A DNA stretch of 64,000 bases from JBEBSD01 sp040394475 (GCA_040394475.1 JBEBSD010000019.1:22337-86336), one strand, 5' to 3'; numbered from the stretch's first letter, positions 1-9,080 are shown. Program-made: numbers and translations. The notes: a model not told the origin generated them from the letters alone.

Positions 1-267
1 GATAGGCTGAAAGTAATCCGACTGGCCCGGAACGGGAGCAACACCCTGTTTTCGGAACTGTTCCGCAATATAACGTGCCGCGACCCGGTTGCTTTGTTCA
101 CCGGTTCTTCTTCCTTCCATTTCATCTGAAGCCAGAAAACGCATGTGCGCTTCTGCCTCCGTTTTACTCAGGCTAAATTCGGGGGTGTCATTTACACGGT
201 TTTGGGCACTTAGTTCAGAATAAACTACAAGTGCGGTTCCGAAGAGTGCTGCTACAAATGGATTCAT
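1..267 (-). CDS. M28-family peptidase, N-terminal fragment
   Basis: The frame opens with ATG at 267 and runs off the left window edge, so only the first 89 residues are visible. The N-terminus looks like a secretion signal (MNPFVAALFGTALVVYSEL, then SAQ). It is followed by a stretch with HMRFLASDEMEGRRTGE and AARYIAEQF, which is typical of the region just before the catalytic domain in exported zinc aminopeptidases of family M28. These enzymes trim peptides in the periplasm or outside the cell. The zinc ligands lie outside the window, so catalytic competence cannot be judged. Confidence 0.75.
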   Translation of the reverse strand, partial: MNPFVAALFGTALVVYSELSAQNRVNDTPEFSLSKTEAEAHMRFLASDEMEGRRTGEQSNRVAARYIAEQFRKQGVAPVPGQSDYFQPI

Positions 268-335
268 AAAGATTTTTAGAAACAGGAGCCTAAACCTACA
301 GAATATTTTTGTAAATCACCAAAAATGCAGGAGCC

Positions 336-2621
336 CTATTGCCGTAAAGCCTGTGCCGCAGCGATCATGCGTTCGAGGGCGGCTTTGGTTTCGGGCCACT
401 GCCGCGTTTTCAGCCCGCAGTCAGGGTTGACCCACAGGTTTTGAGAGGGGATCACCTGCAGGGCCTTCTGCAGCAACGCTACCATTTCCGCGGTCTCCGG
501 AATCCGGGGCGAGTGAATATCGTAAACCCCGGGGCCGATGTCATTGGGATACCGGAAGTCAGCAAAAGCCTGCAGCAGTTCCATCTGGGAACGGGAGGTT
601 TCGATCGTAATCACGTCGGCATCCATGGCGCTGATGGAGGTGATGATATCGTTGAATTCGGAATAGCACATATGGGTATGAATCTGGGTCTGGTCAGTTA
701 CTCCCGAAGCGCTCAACCGGAAAGCAGCAACGGCCCAGTCCAGGTAAGTGTCCCAGTCGGACCGGCGGAGCGGGAGGCCTTCGCGTATAGCCGGCTCGTC
801 GATCTGGATAATGGCAATCCCGGCCTTTTCCAGGTCGGTTACTTCATCCCGGATCGCAAGGGCCAGTTGGTAGGCGGTGTCTTTGCGGGGTTGATCATCC
901 CGTACAAAAGACCACTGAAGAATGGTGACGGGACCGGTCAGCATGCCCTTCACAGGTTTGGAGGTAAGGGATTGTGCAGCGGATGCCCACGGAACAGTCA
1001 TGGGCTGCGGCCGTTCCACATCGCCGTAAATCACCGGAGGTTTGACACAACGGCTGCCATAACTTTGCACCCAGCCATTCCGGGTGAAAATAAATCCGGA
1101 AAGACGTTCTCCGAAATATTCAACCATATCGTTGCGCTCGAATTCTCCATGGACCAGTACATCCATGCCGATCTCCTCCTGCCACCGGATGGAATCGGCA
1201 ATCTCCTGTCGGATACGGTCATTATACGCGGTTTCTGTCAAATCCCCCTTCTTGTATTGTGCTCTTAGCTGCCGGATTTCAGTTGTTTGCGGGAAAGAAC
1301 CAATCGTAGTGGTAGGGAACAGCGGCAGGCGCAGGTGTTCCTGCTGCAGCTGCTTGCGTACCGGGAACGGATTCTGACGGTTAAAGTCTGCCGGACGGAT
1401 CGCAGTCAGGCGTTCCTTAACAGCGGGGCGGTGAATCAGCGGGGAAGTCTTGCGGCTTTGGACAGCGAGTTGATTCGCCTGGTAAACGGGGCAACCCGAC
1501 CAGGGCTCCGCCTGCGTGGCCAGCTGACGCAGGATAACGGTTTCGTCCAGCTTCTGGCGGGAAAATGCCAGCCAGTTTTTGATGATTGCAGGAATTTCCG
1601 TTTCGGCGTCAAGATCCAGCGGGGTGTGGAGAAGGGAGCAGGAAGGGGCCACGAGTACCCGGTCGGGTCCGAGGATTGCTGTCGCTTGCTTCAGCAGCAG
1701 CAGGGATTGATGCAAGTCGTTTTTCCAGATATTCCGGCCATCTACGATCCCGACTGAAAGGAGTTTTGTTGAATTTCTGAACCCGGGATCGTCCAGAATG
1801 CTAAGAAGCGACCCCCTTGTAACGTCAATATGGAGCGCATCCACCGGCAAGGAAGCGGCTAGTGCGCTGTTTTCAAGAAGATCTCCGAAATAGGTAGCCA
1901 GCAGTAAACGGACTTCCGGAACGGCTGCGCGGATTGTCGCATACGCGCTTTCATAGCCTTTTTTCTGCTCCGGGGTCAGGTCGGTCGTCAGGGCCGGCTC
2001 ATCCAGCTGGATCCATTCAGCTCCTTTCGATGCCAGTTCACGGATAACGGTCACATAAACCGGCACCAGCCGTTCGAGTAAAGTGATCCGGTCAAAGCCG
2101 CTTTCTTTTTCTTTTCCCAGAATTAAATAACTGAGCGGGCCCAACAGCACCGGTTTGGTAGGAATCCCCAGCGCCAGGGCTTCCGCAAATTCCTGTACGG
2201 GCTTGTCCGGGTTTGCCGAGAAACCTTGATCCCGGGTGAATTCAGGGACAATATAATGGTAATTGGTATCAAACCATTTGGTCATTTCCATCGCACCGAT
2301 GTCGATGCCCTTCCGTTGCACACCCCTGGCCATTGCAAAATAAAGATCCAGGACCGGTCCTCCTGTAAGGGGACGGTACCGTTCGGGGACAGCTCCCACC
2401 ATCAGGCTGGTATCAAGTACCTGGTCATAGAGGGAGAAATCGTTGGAAGGAATGAGGTCGATGCCGGCCTGCTGTTGGGTCTTCCAGTTTTGGATACGGA
2501 TTTTACGGGCCGTCTCCAAAAGTGCTTCAGCGGGTTGTTTTTCCGCCCAATACGCTTCTTCGGCTTTTTTTAGCTCGCGGCGGGCGCCAATACGGGGATA
2601 CCCGAGGTTCTGTGTTAACAT
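336..2621 (-). CDS. metE: Cobalamin-independent methionine synthase MetE
   Basis: A 761-residue protein, the usual MetE length. It transfers a methyl group from 5-methyltetrahydropteroyltri-L-glutamate to homocysteine, the last step of methionine synthesis, in the cytosol. The N-terminus MLTQNLGYPRIGARRELKKA is the conserved MetE start, and the C-terminal half carries the family blocks TTTIGSFPQT, HGEFERNDMVEYFGE and QIDEPAIREGLP. The zinc-binding His and Cys are visible in THMCYSEFND, with a second Cys in WVNPDCGLKTR. The frame stays open upstream to 2816, but that part overlaps a cobalamin riboswitch, so ATG 2621 is chosen. Expression is expected to be turned off when B12 is available. Confidence 0.97.
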   Translation of the reverse strand: MLTQNLGYPRIGARRELKKAEEAYWAEKQPAEALLETARKIRIQNWKTQQQAGIDLIPSNDFSLYDQVLDTSLMVGAVPERYRPLTGGPVLDLYFAMARGVQRKGIDIGAMEMTKWFDTNYHYIVPEFTRDQGFSANPDKPVQEFAEALALGIPTKPVLLGPLSYLILGKEKESGFDRITLLERLVPVYVTVIRELASKGAEWIQLDEPALTTDLTPEQKKGYESAYATIRAAVPEVRLLLATYFGDLLENSALAASLPVDALHIDVTRGSLLSILDDPGFRNSTKLLSVGIVDGRNIWKNDLHQSLLLLKQATAILGPDRVLVAPSCSLLHTPLDLDAETEIPAIIKNWLAFSRQKLDETVILRQLATQAEPWSGCPVYQANQLAVQSRKTSPLIHRPAVKERLTAIRPADFNRQNPFPVRKQLQQEHLRLPLFPTTTIGSFPQTTEIRQLRAQYKKGDLTETAYNDRIRQEIADSIRWQEEIGMDVLVHGEFERNDMVEYFGERLSGFIFTRNGWVQSYGSRCVKPPVIYGDVERPQPMTVPWASAAQSLTSKPVKGMLTGPVTILQWSFVRDDQPRKDTAYQLALAIRDEVTDLEKAGIAIIQIDEPAIREGLPLRRSDWDTYLDWAVAAFRLSASGVTDQTQIHTHMCYSEFNDIITSISAMDADVITIETSRSQMELLQAFADFRYPNDIGPGVYDIHSPRIPETAEMVALLQKALQVIPSQNLWVNPDCGLKTRQWPETKAALERMIAAAQALRQ

Positions 2622-2754
2622 AGAATTGTGTTTTAAAGGTGGTTGATTCCCTTTGAACACCTTACCCGTCTTATCGGAAAAGAAACCTTTCCGGAGTAGA
2701 TACAAAAGTAAAATCAATGCGAGACAACCCTTTAACGTGAGGGGTTGCCCATTG

Positions 2755-2945
2755 AGGGTAACGGCAAGTCTCCTGGCTTGTACCAGTTTTACCCTCCTTC
2801 TCATCCGGCAGGACAATGGATTGTACGGGTAAAAAATGCCTGTTCAGGCCGGTACTTACAGTAGCACGTCTGCCCGTGAGTTGCACACGGTTCCTTCTTA
2901 GTTCGCCGGAAATGAGACTTCCGGTAAAACCGTTACCCCGATTGA
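2755..2945 (-). promoter_or_regulatory. Cobalamin (B12) riboswitch upstream of metE
   Basis: Read on the minus strand, the region contains GTGCAACTCACGGGCAG followed by GTGCTACTGTAAG, the conserved B12-box core (about 2855-2885). The 3' part has AAGCCAGGAGACTTGCC (about 2763-2779), the hallmark 3' element of this aptamer class. The 5' limb has ACGGTTTTACCGGAAG. About 134 nt separate the aptamer from the metE ATG, which leaves room for an expression platform. The position fits the known logic in which B12 represses the B12-independent enzyme. The exact ends are estimates. Confidence 0.92.
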
Positions 2946-2966
2946 CAGGTATTACAAAGAACCATA

Positions 2967-2974
2967 CAAAGATA
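2967..2974 (-). promoter_or_regulatory. metE: Candidate -7 box for the riboswitch-metE transcript
   Basis: The minus strand reads TATCTTTG, matching the Bacteroidota -7 consensus TAnnTTTG. It lies about 20-30 nt upstream of the inferred 5' end of the riboswitch, where a start site would be expected. No clear TTTG -33 element is seen at the usual spacing. Confidence 0.5.
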
Positions 2975-3152
2975 GGGCAGGAATCTTTAGGTAGTTTATT
3001 TGTGTGTTATATGGTATTATAATAGGTAAATAATTTATTTAAAATGCTTTTATGTAGATTTAATATCTTTATAATGGCATTTTGATCAAAAAGTATCTTT
3101 TGTTTTTCTGGCGGCGCGCCATTGGTAAGCCGACAGCACAGATTGCAACAGC

Positions 3153-3181
3153 GCTCACCCCGATTTGCAATCGGGGTGAGC
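3153..3181. repeat. Perfect 13-bp-arm palindrome
   Basis: GCTCACCCCGATT and its reverse complement are separated by three bases (TGC). There is no T-run on either side and no gene in this stretch. It resembles REP-like intergenic palindromes; a terminator is less likely. The segment 2975-3270 otherwise shows only a 10-bp direct duplication (GCGCTTCCGG, about 3194-3213) and no credible gene. Confidence 0.6.
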
Positions 3182-3225
3182 TGGTGTTGCCGGCGCTTCC
3201 GGGCGCTTCCGGGCTGGTATCCAAA

Positions 3226-3249
3226 ATGGTCTGTGGGGACACAGACCAT
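3226..3249. repeat. Palindromic ATGGTCTGT repeat, copy 1
   Basis: ATGGTCTGT (3226-3234) is mirrored by ACAGACCAT (3241-3249) around a GGGGAC loop. The same arms recur in tandem at 32388-32440, so this is a dispersed element and not a local terminator. Confidence 0.65.
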
Positions 3250-3269
3250 GGGTGCAGAAGCCAGGTTTA

Positions 3270-3307
3270 AATAAAAATGGACAAGAGTAGCAACTACTCC
3301 TGTCCAT
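3270..3307 (-). terminator. Rho-independent terminator of fabI
   Basis: On the minus strand a hairpin with arms ATGGACA-GAGTAG and CTACTC-TGTCCAT (3277-3307) is followed directly by TTTTTATTT. It lies about 48 bp past the fabI stop in the direction of transcription. Confidence 0.8.
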
Positions 3308-3354
3308 CAGGGTGGTGAACCAAGAAGGGCGGTTCCGCTTTGAAGCGGCTGACG

Positions 3355-4170
3355 TTACTGCTTGGTTAGTAATTCAATGATTTCCTCTGAAATACCGGTG
3401 GAGGAATAACCGCCGTCGTGGTACAAATTCTGCATGGTCACAAACCGGGTCAGGTCGGAGAATAACGTCAGAATATAGTTGGCACAATCATCGGCGGATG
3501 CATTGCCCAACGGGCTCATTTTATTGGCAAAATCATAAAAGGAATTGAACCCGTCGATACCGCTGCCGGCAGTTGTCTTGGTCGGCGATTGTGAAATCGT
3601 ATTGATACGGACATTTTTCAGTTTGCCGTAACGATAGCCGTAGCTTCTGGCAATACTTTCCAGGGTAGCCTTGGCGTCGGCCATATCGGAATAAAAAGGA
3701 TAGGTTCTCTGAGCGGCAATATAAGACAGCGCCACGACAGACGCCCATTCCGTAAGGGCGTCCTGTTTTTCGGCCACCTGGAGAAATTTATGCAGGGAAA
3801 GCGCCGAGATGTCCAGGCTCTTCTGATACCATTCGTAATTCAGATCGCCATAGGATTTCCCTTTCCGGACATTCGGAGACATTCCGATGGAATGCAGCAC
3901 AAAATCGATTTTACCACCCAGTATTTCGGTGGAGCTGCTGAAAAGCTGCTCAATATCTGCTACTACTGTGGCATCGGCCGGGATTATTTCTGCATCTGTA
4001 GCTGCCGCCAATTCTTTAATTGCGCCCATACGCATGGCGACCGGGGCATTGGTAAGCGTAAAAACAGCGCCTTCCTCTTTGGCTTTTAACGCAACTTTCC
4101 AGGCAATTGAATGCTCGTCCAATGCACCCGAAATAATTCCCTTTTTCCCTTTCAGTAATCCGTAAGCCAT
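3355..4170 (-). CDS. fabI: Enoyl-[acyl-carrier-protein] reductase (NADH) FabI
   Basis: A 271-residue SDR-fold enzyme that reduces the enoyl-ACP double bond in the last step of each fatty acid elongation cycle. Seen directly: an N-terminal nucleotide-binding segment (GLLKGKKGIISGALDEHSIAW, shown here in part) in place of the classical GxxxGxG, the LHSIG strand, and the catalytic Y-x6-K pair in FYSDMADAKATLE. The C-terminus has TISQSPTKTTAGSGI, the FabI substrate-loop region. The frame extends upstream to 4368 into the next gene, but ATG 4170 (MAYGLLKGK) matches family starts. A good -7 box sits at 4224-4231, so it probably has its own promoter despite the gene upstream on the same strand. Confidence 0.95.
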   Translation of the reverse strand: MAYGLLKGKKGIISGALDEHSIAWKVALKAKEEGAVFTLTNAPVAMRMGAIKELAAATDAEIIPADATVVADIEQLFSSSTEILGGKIDFVLHSIGMSPNVRKGKSYGDLNYEWYQKSLDISALSLHKFLQVAEKQDALTEWASVVALSYIAAQRTYPFYSDMADAKATLESIARSYGYRYGKLKNVRINTISQSPTKTTAGSGIDGFNSFYDFANKMSPLGNASADDCANYILTLFSDLTRFVTMQNLYHDGGYSSTGISEEIIELLTKQ

Positions 4171-4223
4171 AATACAGTGATTAATTTTTTTGTAACCGGT
4201 TGATTGTTCTTTCAATAGAAAGG

Positions 4224-4231
4224 CAAATGTA
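4224..4231 (-). promoter_or_regulatory. fabI: Candidate -7 box for fabI
   Basis: The minus strand reads TACATTTG (consensus TAnnTTTG), 54 bp upstream of the fabI ATG, giving a 5' leader of roughly 45 nt. No convincing -33 TTTG is seen. Confidence 0.5.
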
Positions 4232-4310
4232 AAGTTTTTTTCCTTGTTTACAGGAGAATCTGTCGGGGAGTTGACCGGCTGCCGGCTCGAAAGTGCCGGC
4301 CCGTACCCGG

Positions 4311-4886
4311 TTAGGAGCGTTGCCACACAGCGTCCGGCATAAAGCAGTAATCCAGGCGGATGTCCCACGGACCGGTATCGGCGATGGCGGATACAGGAGG
4401 AAATAACGACAAGCCTGCTTTAATCGTATCCGATCGGCATTCTGCCAGAAAAATGTCGTAAAATCCGCCGCCGTACCCTACACGATGGCCGGTTTGGTCA
4501 AAGGCCAGGAGGGGGACCAGCACCAGGTCTATTTGCGATGGGCTGAACGGAATGGAGGGGGCGGGTTCGGGAATGCCCTGCCGGTTGTGTCGGAGGGGTG
4601 CGCCCGGCGTGTACCGGTAGTGTGCAAGCTGTCGTTTTTGCCCGGTCATCCGGGGTGCGACACAGGTGATTCCGGGGAAGTTGTCTGTTAGCGCTTTTAA
4701 AATCAGAAAGGTATCTACTTCCTTTTTTTCCGGCGCCGGCAGAAAGCTGTGAATAACAGCAACAGGGTGTCCGGAAAGCCATCGGAGAAGGGAGGTGGCA
4801 ATGCCCAGGCTTCCGGAACGGATCGTTTCATCGGAAAGGCGGCTCCTTTTCAGACGATAGTATGTGCGTAACTCCTCTTTTGTCAT
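4311..4886 (-). CDS. 5-formyltetrahydrofolate cyclo-ligase
   Basis: A 191-residue protein of the 5-FTHF cyclo-ligase (MTHFS) family. It converts 5-formyl-THF to 5,10-methenyl-THF with ATP and so returns stored folate to the one-carbon pool. The N-terminus TKEELRTYYRLKRSRLSDE matches the basic ATP-binding segment of the family, and the C-terminal half has the signature GHRVGYGGGFYD. It starts 12 bp after the bshC stop on the same strand, so the two are probably co-transcribed. The one-carbon role also fits the nearby metE, although metE has separate control. Confidence 0.93.
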   Translation of the reverse strand: MTKEELRTYYRLKRSRLSDETIRSGSLGIATSLLRWLSGHPVAVIHSFLPAPEKKEVDTFLILKALTDNFPGITCVAPRMTGQKRQLAHYRYTPGAPLRHNRQGIPEPAPSIPFSPSQIDLVLVPLLAFDQTGHRVGYGGGFYDIFLAECRSDTIKAGLSLFPPVSAIADTGPWDIRLDYCFMPDAVWQRS

Positions 4887-4898
4887 GCCTGTCTGCAG

Positions 4899-6449
4899 TT
4901 ACATTTCTTCGAGGATATGAAAACGGAAGTCGAACGGATCAAAACATCGGAATAGTTCCGGGATGAAATGACTGTTTTTCAGGTGGAAATCCAAAAAGTT
5001 GTGGTAGCGTTCCTGTGGGACGCCTTCTGGGAAAAAACTGTCAAGGACTGTTTGTAATTGCTGAAGGACCTGTGCATGGTTACGTTCTTCTGCTTTCTGC
5101 AACCGCTTTTCGAGCTTGTTCAGCGAGTTGAGCAGGCGTGTTCTTTCCGCCAGAACGGCAGCCTCCATGGTTTTGTCGATGGCGCTGGCCTTTGTGAAAA
5201 TAGCGCCGAAAACCGAGTCAAATGCCTGTTTTTCTTCGGTCAGGTACAGTTCATTTTTGGAGTGCCTGGCGATCAGCTCTTTTCGCAGCTGTTCTTTGTT
5301 GCCGAACAAATCCTGGTAGGAAAAGCCCAGTTTTCCTAACCGCCGCCGCTCGGCAGCGGTCACAAACAATGCAAAATTACGGGGGATCAGCAACGGGAAA
5401 GATTCCTGGAAATGGTCGAAAACTCCCTTGAGCTGCATCCAGTAGGGGATTTCGGAAGGACCTCCTATATAAGCCAGGTTGGGGAGGATGGTCTCCTGGT
5501 AAAGGGGACGGAGCACAACATTCGGACTGAATCGTTCCGGATGCTGTGTGACTTCTTCCAGCATCTTTTCCTCGTTCCAGGTGTTGGCGGTCCGGAGGAT
5601 ATGAAATTCGTTTTTTCTTTTTTCAATGCGTTCCCGGAGATTTCCCGAGAGGTAAAAAAGATTGATGTCACGCGCATATACAGGGGTATGATAACCCATT
5701 TTCTGTAAGCGGGTCGTCGTTTGTTGTACAATGCCCGCGGCGGAATGCCGGAGCAATTCGTCCGTGATAACCGGTGCAAACAGTTTTTTAAGCTCCGGAT
5801 CATCGGCGTCCAGGCTTATTAAGCCGGCATTGCCGAATAAGTCGTGCATATAATGACGTACAGCATCCGACAAGGTGGTATGCTGAAGGTAGGCCCTTTG
5901 AAACAAGGGGAGCGGCTCCGGGAGCTGATCAAGTATCTGGCTAAGCTCGCGAGGGTTCAGACGTCCCACTGCTCCAGAATGAGCGCCTGACCACCGGTAG
6001 GTCTTGCCGAACAAATGAACAGAAGCGATTTCTTCAAAGTCGTGGTCTTCCGAAGCCATCCAGTATACCGGGACAAAATCATAGTCCGGGTATGTGATTT
6101 TCAGGAGCCGCGCCAGGTTGATGGTCGTTATAATCTTATAGATAATGTACAACGGGCCTGCAAAAATGTTGAGCTGGTGACCGGTTGTAACCGTAAATGT
6201 AGTCGGCTTTAAAAGGAGGGAGAAGTCTGGCTGACCGGGAAGGTCTTTGTATTGCTTTTCGAGTGCTGCAACGAGCTGCTCTCTTTTTTTTAGCGGAAAC
6301 TGACTCCTGCGTTCAATGACATGCCTGACGTTTTCAAGCGAAGGGTATTCCGAATAAAAAGGTGCCAGTGCCGGGTTTTGGGAGAGGTAATCCAATAATA
6401 ATTTAGGGAACTGCCCGGTTTCGTGCAGTTCGAGGTAATGTCGGATCAT
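4899..6449 (-). CDS. bshC: Putative cysteine ligase BshC (bacillithiol biosynthesis)
   Basis: A 516-residue protein of typical BshC length. BshC is thought to add cysteine to glucosaminyl-malate in the last step of bacillithiol synthesis, the low-molecular-weight thiol of many Firmicutes and Bacteroidota. Family blocks visible are TGHQLNIFAGPLYIIYKI (residues about 91-108), VPVYWMASEDHDFEEI, LRPLYQETILPNLAYIGGP and a C-terminal coiled coil followed by the short terminal domain. It is the first gene of the probable bshC-cyclo-ligase unit. bshA and bshB are not in the window. Confidence 0.95.
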   Translation of the reverse strand: MIRHYLELHETGQFPKLLLDYLSQNPALAPFYSEYPSLENVRHVIERRSQFPLKKREQLVAALEKQYKDLPGQPDFSLLLKPTTFTVTTGHQLNIFAGPLYIIYKIITTINLARLLKITYPDYDFVPVYWMASEDHDFEEIASVHLFGKTYRWSGAHSGAVGRLNPRELSQILDQLPEPLPLFQRAYLQHTTLSDAVRHYMHDLFGNAGLISLDADDPELKKLFAPVITDELLRHSAAGIVQQTTTRLQKMGYHTPVYARDINLFYLSGNLRERIEKRKNEFHILRTANTWNEEKMLEEVTQHPERFSPNVVLRPLYQETILPNLAYIGGPSEIPYWMQLKGVFDHFQESFPLLIPRNFALFVTAAERRRLGKLGFSYQDLFGNKEQLRKELIARHSKNELYLTEEKQAFDSVFGAIFTKASAIDKTMEAAVLAERTRLLNSLNKLEKRLQKAEERNHAQVLQQLQTVLDSFFPEGVPQERYHNFLDFHLKNSHFIPELFRCFDPFDFRFHILEEM

Positions 6450-6555
6450 AATTTTTGTTTACAGAAATTCTTCAACAAAATGTAAACACGAATATTCTTC
6501 CACATAATTCCACTGTATGCAATTAATCTTATCCTGGTAAAGGCGGCAAGGCCTC

Positions 6556-7599
6556 TTAAATACCCAGTTCCCGGAGAATCCGCCCGGCGTCGAATGTCGT
6601 GTCTATAGAGGGCAGGTAGCGATCAAAAGCCTCTTTCTGGAGCTTGGTGGCGTAGGTCCTGTGGAAAAAATACCGCCCGTATTTGATCACGTAATTCAGG
6701 ATAAAAAACCGGTAAGCTTCTTTCATAAACAGTACTTCGTTTGCCGATAACGGATAAATTTTGTGATAGGCTTTGAGGAAAATAAGAAAACGTTCTTCCA
6801 TTAAAGGGCCGATCACGTAACTGAAAACGGTCCGGTCGCCGACGTCCGAGACCACCCTGGCAAAAAAGTAAAAGTCCATAATCCGGTTGGATACCCGGAA
6901 CCAGTCGTAGTCCCAGCGGGAATATAGATGCATCTCTTCATCAACCGAAAAATTGCCTATATTCCAGTCGACAAATACGGGGAGTTTGTCGAAGGATTTG
7001 ATGTCCAGTAAGTCGACGTTTTGAAGGAAAAGCTGACATTGCTCCCGGAGCATGCCGGCATGTCCGCGGTATTCGTACTGCCCGGTATCGGTTTCCAGGA
7101 TTTCCTGTAATTCCTGAATGTCGGTCCGGAGGGTCTTGGAGGATTTGGGTACCACCTTTCCCACACGGAAGCAGGCCTTGTGAAAACGGGCGGTTTCGGC
7201 ACCGAACTTCCGGATCATTTCTTCGGAAAGGCGACGGGGAAGACGGTTGGCGCTGCGGATAGGGTTGTAAAAAACCACCCAGGTGTCGATAAAGCTGTTC
7301 TTGTAGCGGTAGGTATACACCTGGTTGTTCTTAACCAGTGATTTGGCCAAAACATTTTCAAACGGGTACAGCAAATTGGTCGCCAGCGCATGGATGATCC
7401 GGTGATCCTCTTTAAAATGTTCAAACACCCCGAAATAAGAAAGTTTGGCAATAACCATCTCTTCTGTGTCCAGCCGGATCCGGAACACATGATTGGTGGA
7501 TACCTTCGCACTGATATCCTCGATCTGCTGGATCGTACGGGTCTTGTCAAAATTGGCCCAGGCCTCTGTGATGACGGCCGGGTAATTAACCATGCGCAT
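6556..7599 (-). CDS. APH-fold (aminoglycoside phosphotransferase-like) protein
   Basis: A 347-residue cytosolic protein. The C-terminal half has VFVDWNIGNFSV followed by YSRWDYDWF. This lines up with the catalytic loop and metal-binding aspartate of APH/choline-kinase-like phosphotransferases (HGDxxxxNxL ... DWE/D). The usual His of the catalytic loop is not present. The N-terminal part resembles a kinase lobe (FRIRLDTEEMVIAKL). The substrate is unknown. It starts at 7599, or possibly at Met-3 (7593), and faces away from fbp across a 372-bp region. Confidence 0.6.
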   Translation of the reverse strand: MRMVNYPAVITEAWANFDKTRTIQQIEDISAKVSTNHVFRIRLDTEEMVIAKLSYFGVFEHFKEDHRIIHALATNLLYPFENVLAKSLVKNNQVYTYRYKNSFIDTWVVFYNPIRSANRLPRRLSEEMIRKFGAETARFHKACFRVGKVVPKSSKTLRTDIQELQEILETDTGQYEYRGHAGMLREQCQLFLQNVDLLDIKSFDKLPVFVDWNIGNFSVDEEMHLYSRWDYDWFRVSNRIMDFYFFARVVSDVGDRTVFSYVIGPLMEERFLIFLKAYHKIYPLSANEVLFMKEAYRFFILNYVIKYGRYFFHRTYATKLQKEAFDRYLPSIDTTFDAGRILRELGI

Positions 7600-7971
7600 G
7601 GGAAAGGTGATTAACGGATAAATTGTCCCGAAATAAACAGCTTGTTGTACTATTTACGAAACAAACGACGTACTTATTTATTGCCGGTTATAGACGGTTT
7701 CTTTAAAAGCATTTGAAAAGTTCTATTTTTTAAAAAATATTATTATTGCACTATGACGGTAAATAGCGGATTGTGCAGTACGGTGAGCAGGTTATTGTAT
7801 ACTTACTTAGGGGTAATATTATCAAGAATTCGTCTGATGAGTACCGTTTGGAACGGGATAGGCACATTACGTGTCATATTGATATTTGTTAAATTATTTA
7901 AATAAAATGAGTGTCCGGGGATTTTTATATAATATTGTAAATATCCAAATGTAATTGTCATTCTTTCTACT
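7600..7971. other. Divergent intergenic region, no gene seen
   Basis: This 372-bp AT-rich spacer lies between the APH-fold gene (left) and fbp (right), so it should hold both promoters. It has several A/T runs (for example around 7724-7745 and 7888-7905). No full TTTG-N19-TAnnTTTG promoter is evident. Short open frames here have no coding character. Confidence 0.5.
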
Positions 7972-8988
7972 ATGCAACAGCAATCTCTACAGGAACTGGC
8001 GGTTCCGGTCGGAATAACCCTGGACCGCTTTATCAATCATGAACAAAGTGCATTTCCCTATGCAACGGGTGAACTTTCGCAACTGCTGAGAGATGTGGCG
8101 CTTGCGGGTAAGATCATTAACCGGGAGGTCAACCTGTCCGGGCTGGTCGATCTGTCCGGAGGGATCGGCACTTCGAACGTACAGGGGGAAAACCAGCAGA
8201 AGCTGGACGTGATCGCCAATATCCGTTTTCTGAGGGCCCTGAAAAGGGGAGGAGAGGTTTGCGCAATTATATCGGAAGAAGATGAGGATATCATCTATAC
8301 CGGAAATGACCAGGGAAAGTACGTGGTAGCAATAGACCCGCTGGACGGCTCTTCCAACATCGATGTGAATGTTTCTATCGGGACGATTTTCTCTATTTAC
8401 CGCCGGGTTACGCCGATCGGAACCAAAGCCAACAGGACGGATTTTCTCCAAGGAGGCCGTAAGCAGGTGGCGGCGGGTTATATTTTGTACGGATCTTCTA
8501 CCATTCTGGTGTATTCCACGGGCAGCGGCGTGAACGGTTTTACATACGACTACACACTGGGGGAATACATCCTCTCGCATAAAGACGTGAAATGTCCGCT
8601 TAACGGGACTATTTACTCGCTGAATGACGGCTATTTCGATCATTATCCCCCGGGTGTACAGGAATATATCCGGTATTGTCAGCAACAGGGCTATTCGGCG
8701 CGGTATATAGGTTCGCTGGTGGCCGATTTTCACCGGAATACCTTGAAGGGGGGAATCTATCTTTACCCCGCGACCGCCAAGGCCTCCGCGGGTAAGCTCC
8801 GGTTGCTCTATGAATGTTACCCGCTGGCATTTCTGGCCGAGCAGTCAGGCGGACAGGCTTCTGACGGGAACCAGCCCGTTCTGGATATTGTACCGGAAAG
8901 CGTCCATCAGCGGAGTCCGTTTTATGTGGGATCCTCACAGATGGTGGAGCAGGTCGTGTCGGCTGTCTGTACAAAAGCTGTCGTATAA
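7972..8988 (+). CDS. fbp: Fructose-1,6-bisphosphatase class I
   Basis: A 338-residue FBPase, the gluconeogenic enzyme that hydrolyses fructose 1,6-bisphosphate to fructose 6-phosphate. Seen: the metal-binding signature AIDPLDGSSNIDVNVSIGT (residues about 122-140), the acidic loop SEEDED, the substrate-binding block YIGSLVADFHR, and the C-terminal KLRLLYECYPLAFLAEQSGG. Length and motif order match class I enzymes. It stands alone, with isocitrate dehydrogenase following 92 bp downstream on the same strand. Confidence 0.97.
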   Translation: MQQQSLQELAVPVGITLDRFINHEQSAFPYATGELSQLLRDVALAGKIINREVNLSGLVDLSGGIGTSNVQGENQQKLDVIANIRFLRALKRGGEVCAIISEEDEDIIYTGNDQGKYVVAIDPLDGSSNIDVNVSIGTIFSIYRRVTPIGTKANRTDFLQGGRKQVAAGYILYGSSTILVYSTGSGVNGFTYDYTLGEYILSHKDVKCPLNGTIYSLNDGYFDHYPPGVQEYIRYCQQQGYSARYIGSLVADFHRNTLKGGIYLYPATAKASAGKLRLLYECYPLAFLAEQSGGQASDGNQPVLDIVPESVHQRSPFYVGSSQMVEQVVSAVCTKAVV

Positions 8989-9080
8989 CGACCGTGCAAT
9001 TATATGACTTGCGGTAAGCCATTCATTACGATAATTCGTACATTGCTGTCGGTTATTGTTTGTAATTTGCTTAATCCAGC

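Noticed and set aside
441..1268. Plus-strand open frame of 275 codons
   Set aside because: It lies fully antisense to metE, with no family resemblance; a by-product of metE codon use.
2622..2816. In-frame N-terminal extension of metE by 65 codons
   Set aside because: It translates the riboswitch expression platform and aptamer, and MetE homologues start at MLTQNLGYPRIG.
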